Shown one piece after another: positions 57,901 to 64,000 of a DNA stretch of 64,000 bases (positions are counted from its first letter, which is position 1; each line of letters opens with the position of its first letter). Under the pieces are notes generated by a model, which searched no databases, was not told where the DNA came from, and saw nothing but the letters and a program-made list of their open reading frames with translations. A program made the position numbers and the translations under genes. Origin of the DNA: Plumapathes pennacea (lineage: Eukaryota; Cnidaria; Anthozoa; Antipatharia; Myriopathidae); assembly GCA_964036295.1 (NCBI GenBank), contig OZ038462.1:31520855-31584854 (forward strand), read 5' to 3'.

Positions 57901-60900
57901 TAGTATTTCGACTCGCTCTCAGGGCTCGAAACACCCGCTAGCCCAAGGTCCGAGCCCAGCAAAACTTGACGTCTGGCTAATAAGAGATGTTCGTTCTGTG
58001 CCAGACTCTGTGAACAGTGAAACGTTCAGGGCTAGAGTTCCCTGGGCAGTGAGGTAGAAGACATTTTTTCGAGCTTGGGTTGTACCGCGGTTTACGCACC
58101 TTTTTCCAGTTGATTTTTGCCCTTCTTCTTTGTCCAGGGCGCCAGTCTGTTTGCTTTCATGAATTCTCCAAAATCCTGGTTTACAAAAGGCATGCCCAGA
58201 GTGAACAAAATAACTATACACACCATAAATATACACAATAGAACCATACGCAACAGAACTGTACAAAACAAAACAGCACACAACAGATGCCGCATTACGA
58301 CATTTTGAACCAACCCGACGTGACCCAAAGTAGTTTTCAATTGGTTACTTTTGAAGAAGAACATAAATAGTAGTACGAGAAAACGTCATCGCCACTTGTT
58401 TTCTCGCGTGAGCAGATGGTAATCGGGTATTGCTTTTGCTCCTCAATAGATTTTTTGGGGCCAATTCAGAACCGCAGCAAACGTAAAAGTAAAGCAATCG
58501 CGCAATTCCTTTCGACTGTCAATCAAAATGCGCCGTGTAAATCAGGTCTTCAACCCACTTACGTTAATTCTGTAGTCGGTGACTCGTCCACCACATCCCT
58601 CGCTGATGGACGGCGGGTCCTCCAGCGGAGTGCGAGACATGGCCAAAGAATGAATAAAGATATCACCTGAAGTATAGGATCAAGATGAGAAAGACGTCCG
58701 CAGTTGGTAAGACGTTTGACGCTACAGTAAAGCAAACACAAACAAACAAACAAACAAACAAACAAACAAACAAAGAGAACAAAAAAGGAACCGGAGTGCG
58801 AGATATGGCCGAGTAAAAACGTCCGGAAATGCAACGATAACGCTTGAGCAAAAGTAAAACAATAACAAGAACAAGAACAAGAAGAAAAACAGGTAAACAA
58901 ACAAACGTAAATATTTGGTCAACTCTAAAAACGGAGTAGCATCGAAACTTGAGAAACGCGATAATTTGGACTTATCCGAAGCTAGTGCAAATCAGAGATT
59001 CCGAGATTTCTGGGTCACCTCGCTTCGTTCTATTGTTTGCGCGACATCCCAACACTAAACCTGAAGCGCTACACGCCATTTTCGTGAAATAGTTTGAATA
59101 CGTTTTTCTCGTTTCTTTGGTAACCTTACTCCGCCTTAGTACGAAAGTTTTTCTACGGTTTCGGAGTTGACGAAAGAATATCGCACTAAATGTGCGCTAG
59201 CCTTTTGTAACAATAGCTCTTACTGTACCTCCATGACTGGCCAAGATATGCGAAATAACTTTGTTGCCTGTCTTCTTTGGTTGTTCAAGCATCACATTGC
59301 GACCTGGAAGATGTGGCACGTTTCGATCAACTTATAAACTGCACAAGAATACAGAATATTTGAACACATACTCAGCAAAATATCGTGCACTCGCAGTTGG
59401 TGTACGCCTTCGTGCAATTGCAAAAATGGTTCTGTTCACATTCGGCGTTTTGGGCTTCAAAATGTTGAACATCCTCACCTTGAAGGAGGAACGAAGTGAG
59501 ACACGCAACCGGCCGGCTGTTCACCTAGAAAATATAAACATGGTCATCCTACCAGTACAACTGTTACTACAATAATATATTTTTGCAATATTTCACTTAC
59601 ACGGCAAAATACCGCCACAACTATATATACATGGACTATTTATACAGCCGCTACTAGTATTACTGGTGCCACAACTACAACTTTTACCAATTTTAATTTA
59701 GTTTGCCCCAGATTTAAGTATGAATCTGACGGAGGCAGATCGTTTGGTGTATCCGCCTGTCGGCTGTGGAACTCCTTGCTATTGGCGCTGCGTGAAATTG
59801 AGTCGTTTACTGTTTTTAAACAATCTTTGTGGAACCATTTTTTAAATCAACAGCAATTTTTGAACCATTTCATAGTGTAGCTTTCTATTAGTATGTTATC
59901 CGTGTAGATAGATGTAGCTTTTATCCATCGACCTTGTTGATACCTTTACTTTAAGCTTAGGTTTTTAAAGAATTGTTTAGTATATGTATGTAGAGGGCCA
60001 CACGTTTATTAGCTCTGCTATACCTTACCTTACAACAACAGCATGCAACAACAACTACTGCTACTGCTACTATACAACAACTACAACTACAACTGACAGC
60101 TACTACTAAAAAATGTACTACAACTACAGAAACAACAACCGCTACCACTATACGTCAAAATTATGCTAGTATATGCTACGGGACTTAGGGACATTTTTGT
60201 ATCCTTCCATTGATAACGTCCGCTTGGCTTACCTCGACTGGTGTTACCCTAAATGCTCCAACACATGGCTGTAGCTCTGAAAGAACACAGTCACGTTCAA
60301 AGATCACTGACTATAGGGCTGACGTACACACAGCACAGAGAGATGCCCACAGCAATGAGAACAACATCACCAGGAAAACAAATCACAGTAAAAATACTGC
60401 ACCAAACAAAGCGAAAATATCAGGTTAGCAGAGGTGTGGTATGACTAAGTTCATGCGAGCAATGGTGCAGCCTGCAAGAAGAGTACGGGTCACGATAACT
60501 CAATAGTTTTGTTAATGGGGAAACTCACCGGTCGTACTGGAGTTTTTTGGAGTGCACCACTTCAAAATTATCGTCTCCTTATTGGAAGAAGTGTCTTTCT
60601 TGCTCGTGCTGCTGGCTTGTGAGTTTGCATTGCTTCCACAGAAGTCATCTGTAAACGACACACCAAATTACGACAGGGGACACTTCCATTGTAGTATCAA
60701 CTGTATTGATCTAACTGTATTGATCGACCCTGTATATGTATTACCCTTATACCATGAGTAGCCAAAAGATGTCAAACAACTCTTCCTTCCGCATGAAAAT
60801 ATTACAGCCAATAGTTCGCAACTAGCTCGTAAATAATCACCAATAATTCAAGCAACCAACACATGCCTTTTTGCAGATCAGGCACCCTTTCCCTCCCCGG

Positions 60901-63900
60901 TGGCGAAAAACACGAAAATTTGTTCGTGTTCTTTTTGCCACCGGGGACTAATAGAGGAGGGCCAGATCGCAGGTTACTGTGCGGGCCGCTGACCGTGAGA
61001 CAGTACACTCATCCTTACTTAAAATGTTCAATTCACAGTGGGCTCCAGCCGCGTGCAGAATTTCTACATCATAGTTAGCTGAACTTCCGGAATGTTGCTC
61101 TTCCTATGAGAAAATTGAAACAAAACTGTAATGTGGACAGAACTTACGTCTTAAGCCTGGTTCACAGGCGTAAAGCAAGTCAACGCGAGCACAATAGCAG
61201 TGAAACAATCGCGAACGACAGTGCAAGAAAGTAGAAACTTTTCATCTGATTCCGCTCTCTTCTTGAATACGCGTGCGTTTCACGTGTGAACATCGCGTGT
61301 GCTCACGCTTACTTTTACTTGTTAACCAGGCTTTAACCCTTTCACGCCCAAGCTCAAAATGCAGATTCTCCAAACCTTTTAAAAGTAAAATGTATGAGTA
61401 TAATGTAGTGAGAATTGATAGTTTAATCAACTATCATCTGAAAAGGTATCAAAAGCCAGGTTCTCCTTTACTGTATGATACATTTCTGGTGAGAAACTGA
61501 AGGAGAAAATTGAAGTTGATCACCCTTGGGAGTGAAAGGGTTAAATCGTCTCAAACAACGAAATCTATGTCTTCAACATATTTGCTCAGTTCAAACATGT
61601 GCGTGCTCTGTAGTTGAATTTAAAACAAAAACAAAAACATGCCATGCCATTCGGTCATTGGATGAGATGCATCCGCACTGATGCACAACTAAAATTGGAC
61701 CTATGTGAGTGTACAGACCTTCATAGGAATTCCTGTGACGATGGTTGAACGGAGTGTGAAGTGACGTTGAACCATTGCGTTCAGTTTGACGACCATCTGT
61801 GAACCTTTGATTGAGTGTGTTGACAAGGACAACGATGCTGATCCCTACACATTACAACAACAAACCAAAATTCAAAAATAGAATCTTATTACATATAAAA
61901 TGCTATCATGCAGTCTTTCTTTGTACAATTCTAAAGAGTTTGCTTTTTTCTTGACATTATCTGAACATCAGGCAGTCTCGCATTTCTCGCAGAAGTCTCC
62001 CGTCTAACGTCGATTTCCCAGGTCAGCGCCTCTTCTCCCGTAAGCAGTCACGTCAATTTCCCATGTCCGTGCCTCGGCTCTCGTGAACTCACGTCAATCT
62101 CAAAGTCTCCGCGCCTCGTATTCTGTAATAAAACTCAACTCAAATTTTCGTTTCCGCGCCTCGTCTTCCCAATTTCTCGCCTCCGCGCCTCGTCCCTTGC
62201 AAACTCACGTTGATCTATGCTTACTAAGAGCTAGGACTAACTTCTTTAAATAAGTAGTAAAATTACAATTTAAAAATAGCTAGATAGGGCAATTTAGGAA
62301 AAAGTTAGAGCTCCGCCCCCTGACCGAGTGCCGCCCAGCTCTTCCGCGCCTGAAACTTTATTCACTGGCTGGAATCTCCGGAGTCACGTGCGGGAGTAAG
62401 CATGTAAACTTGAATAGGATTGGGTTTGTTTTTTTGACCTGTCTGAAGACCCTTACAAAATGTTCTGTCAAGTCATGAAATCCTGTATATAGTGAAGGTT
62501 TAACTTAACAATAATTAGAGAACTCCCTTCCCCATTTCTTTCTCTGAGGGGGCCCATACTTGCCTGCATTAACTTTTGTGGGGAAGAATTCAACTTATAT
62601 GTAAAAAAAAAGTGTAAAAGAAGGTGGCACCTTGGGTTTCTTTTCTGAAAATTTGTTGCTGTCACCTTGAAAAACATGGACCAGGACCAGGTCTAAATTC
62701 TCCAAATTCTGAAGGCTAAAAAAGGTAAGTCAAATTAATACATAGTTAACATCAAAGAATAGGCCTGAAAAATGTGACTATAAAGTCTCCTGTGTACATT
62801 ATTAGTACATTTTGCAGTGTTCATACGTACAGATCAGTTTTAATACATACTGTAGATATTTCTTTGTTATGTACAGTGTATTATAGTAAGTTACACATTC
62901 TGTAGATAATTGTTTAGTATTGTATTTATTGTACATCATTGTTGCTGCTATAGGTTGTACTCCCATATTGATAATTTAATAAATTATATAACAATACTAT
63001 AAATTAACCTACCTGGTGCCTGCATTTGAGCTCTTGGTTTTTGCACTTCTTATGGCATCGTTAACACAAGCCACAAGTGTGTTGACATGTGCTTCACTTC
63101 AGAGGATTAGAATCAAATTGAATTTAAATTCATAGAAGTTTTACCACAGCAGTTACAGTTTGTAAATAAGGGTCATGTTCAATTGTGGTTTTTAATATCT
63201 ATCATTATTCAATTTATTTTAATATATGCTATTACAAAACTGTACAAGTACTGAAAAGAAGGGATATCACAATTCATGCAAAATATTGAATATATGCTCA
63301 CAGTACATAATAATTGTTTGTACAATTAGTATTAAGGTAATCGCATGATTCTGAGTGCAATTTGGAATAAATTAGCACAAGTGAATTTTTCAAAGACCAC
63401 AAAATTGCATGAGTGCCGTGTGTGGTTTTTGAAAAATTTAAGAGTGCTTATTTATTCCAAAATTGCACGAGAAATCATGTGATTACTTGTTAATAACATG
63501 CATACAATAGTTTACATTGCCCAATTTTTTTCAACTTCGTTACAATTCACAAGTGTCTCTCAAGAACTTTGTTTTCTCGCAGACAGAATTGGAATAGTCC
63601 TGAGGAATGAAAACATGCCTTCTGTTTTGTTTGGCTTTGCAAATATGAGCGCTAACTGTCTGCAATTTTAAATTTCACATTTCTGCACTGTTAATCATAC
63701 ATTTTTGCACTGTTTGGGATACCCTGACGTGCACTCAGCCAATCAGAATGCAGAAATTATTGTATGCATGTTATTAAAGATGTTACTGTAATTTCAGATG
63801 GTAAGTGCAGTCATCATTTGCAGATATTATCGTCGGTAAATGTGTAGTGGGGTTTAGAATATGTTACCTTTTCAGATTAGTAATGCATATGATCCTACTT

Positions 63901-64000
63901 TGTTTGTCCTCCTCTGTAGTTGCTTTCTGAATCTTAGCTGGTAATGGTTGGCATAATGCTTGTACAGCTGCTGTGACACCATGCATTATTGAGCAGTTCT
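54921..64000 (-). CDS. INTS13: INTS13/Asunder, Integrator complex subunit (5' end outside the window)
   Basis: INTS13 belongs to the Integrator complex (snRNA 3' processing, enhancer RNA termination) and is needed for dynein localisation and cell division. Nineteen exons join with consistent phase: 64000-63868 (partial), 63096-63013, 62715-62631, 61844-61719, 61103-61019, 60648-60529, 60276-60233, 59524-59479, 59303-59229, 58666-58563, 58175-58100, 57473-57397, 57286-57215, 57115-57030, 56903-56822, 56706-56619, 56241-56193, 55736-55582 and 55078-54921, about 580 residues. Signatures: NCSIMHGVTAAV, SRIICITN, YDVEILH, ETIILKWCTPKN, VNSRP...LTSFLL, LEQPKKTGNKVISHILASHG, LEDPPSISEGCGGRVTDYRI, RHWPMVIS, DEQYKFLWNEL, and a C-terminal motif SLLSLWTNKMNS...EFSGRL that in the human protein binds the INTS14/INTS10 module region or its neighbours. 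About 115 N-terminal residues are missing. Family assignment is firm; each splice site is inferred. Confidence 0.95.
55146..55190 (+). repeat. (CAAA)n simple repeat
   Basis: About ten ACAA units followed by CAA units, in an INTS13 intron between the last two coding exons. A similar (CAAA)n lies at 58739-58772. Confidence 0.9.
55895..56050. mobile_element. piggyBac-like MITE, copy 4 (partial)
   Basis: CCCTTCTACTCCCAAGAGTG at the left and the interior words AGTGATCAACTTCAATGTTC and CAGATGAAGGCTGATTAAA match the family. The right end is not recognisable. Confidence 0.55.
57593..57651. repeat. 59-bp hairpin
   Basis: CTCGTTCCCATGCTCTTTCA then TCTCCCAG are mirrored by GGGAGATGAAAGAGCCTGGG then AACGAG, with a loop of about 5 bp. 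It lies in an INTS13 intron. Confidence 0.8.
58352..58430 (+). repeat. SINE-like dispersed segment, copy 3
   Basis: GAAGAAGAACATAAATAGTA, CGAGAAAACGTCATCGCCAC and TTGTTTTCTCGCGTGAGCAG match copies at 24430 and 36494. It lies in an INTS13 intron. Confidence 0.5.
60040..60145 (+). repeat. Low-complexity CAACAA/CTACTA tract
   Basis: Runs of ACAACAACTACTGCTACT and related triplets in an INTS13 intron. A minus-strand Val-rich frame through it is an artefact. Confidence 0.75.
60895..60946. repeat. 52-bp hairpin
   Basis: CCCCGGTGGCGAAAAACACG is mirrored by CGTGTTCTTTTTGCCACCGG, with a short AT loop. It is one of several perfect short hairpins in INTS13 introns. Confidence 0.8.
61337..61540. mobile_element. 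Complete TTAA-flanked piggyBac-like MITE, copy 5
   Basis: TTAA (61333-61336), CCCTTTCACGCCCAAG at the left, CTTGGGAGTGAAAGGG at the right, TTAA (61541-61544). Length 204 bp. This is the reference copy of the family: exact TTAA on both sides and CCC termini fit piggyBac target preference. It lies in an INTS13 intron. Confidence 0.85.
61977..62225 (+). repeat. Diverged minisatellite in an INTS13 intron
   Basis: Four to five units of about 50-60 bp carry GTCTCCGCGCCTCGT-like and AACTCACGTCAATCT-like words. It lies between INTS13 exons 62715-62631 and 61844-61719. Confidence 0.6.
63337..63486. mobile_element. Palindromic MITE of about 150 bp
   Basis: GTAATCGCATGATT, TGCAATTTGGAATAAAT and TTTTTCAAAGACCACA are mirrored by TGTGGTTTTTGAAAAA, ATTTATTCCAAAATTGCA and AATCATGTGATTAC. 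It abuts the next element. Confidence 0.75.
63490..63777. mobile_element. MITE with TAATAACATGCATACAAT ends
   Basis: TTAATAACATGCATACAATA at the left is the inverse of ATTGTATGCATGTTATTAA at the right, about 290 bp apart. No coding capacity. It lies in an INTS13 intron 90 bp before the upstream exon at 63868. Confidence 0.75.

Noticed and set aside
1-64000. CRISPR array, bacterial operon or phage content
   Set aside because: All strong genes are intron-containing animal genes; the repeats are MITEs and simple repeats with no regular spacer structure.
1-64000. tRNA or rRNA genes
   Set aside because: No cloverleaf or rRNA core sequence was recognised by eye; a covariance-model scan would be needed to exclude a tRNA.

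Overview
This is a eukaryotic nuclear window, most likely from an anthozoan cnidarian (coral or sea anemone). That assignment is an inference. It rests on intron-rich animal genes with GT-AG introns, two ERG-type potassium channels without a visible PAS domain, a single-exon rhodopsin-class receptor, AT-rich noncoding DNA and a dense load of short palindromic transposable elements (MITEs). Exon boundaries were derived by hand from reading frame, splice consensus and protein-family resemblance. No alignment or search was run, and comparisons with human proteins are from recall.

Layout. (1) 1-6747, minus: most of SLX4, the nuclease scaffold, cut off at its C-terminal end by the window edge. (2) 6898-7107, minus: a small single-span membrane protein ORF just upstream of SLX4. 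(3) 8215-11820, plus: a complete four-exon glucosamine-6-phosphate deaminase (GNPDA) gene, head-to-head with the SLX4 side. Its first intron carries a 1.6 kb foldback, Mutator-like element with 10-bp target duplications. (4) 11.95-20.7 kb: gene-poor, with MITEs, a microsatellite and no convincing gene. (5) 20.8/24.6-29.4 kb, plus: ERG-type channel A. (6) 32.8-37.7 kb, minus: ERG-type channel B, convergent with A and sharing its exon phases, so the pair is an inverted duplicate. (7) 41.7-43.35 kb, minus: a one-exon class A GPCR with a very long third intracellular loop. (8) 43.4-48.1 kb: repeats only. (9) 48.1-52.6 kb, minus: a TMEM272-like four-span membrane protein with a PPSY motif. (10) 54.9-64.0 kb, minus: INTS13/Asunder, an Integrator complex subunit, with 19 exons seen and its 5' end outside the window.

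The genes do not form a pathway; this is ordinary animal gene order. SLX4 (DNA repair), GNPDA (hexosamine catabolism) and INTS13 (snRNA 3' processing, cell division) are housekeeping genes. The ERG pair and the GPCR are excitability and signalling genes. At least five TTAA-flanked MITEs, three pogo-type MITEs, three copies of a SINE-like segment and more than ten long hairpins lie in introns and spacers.
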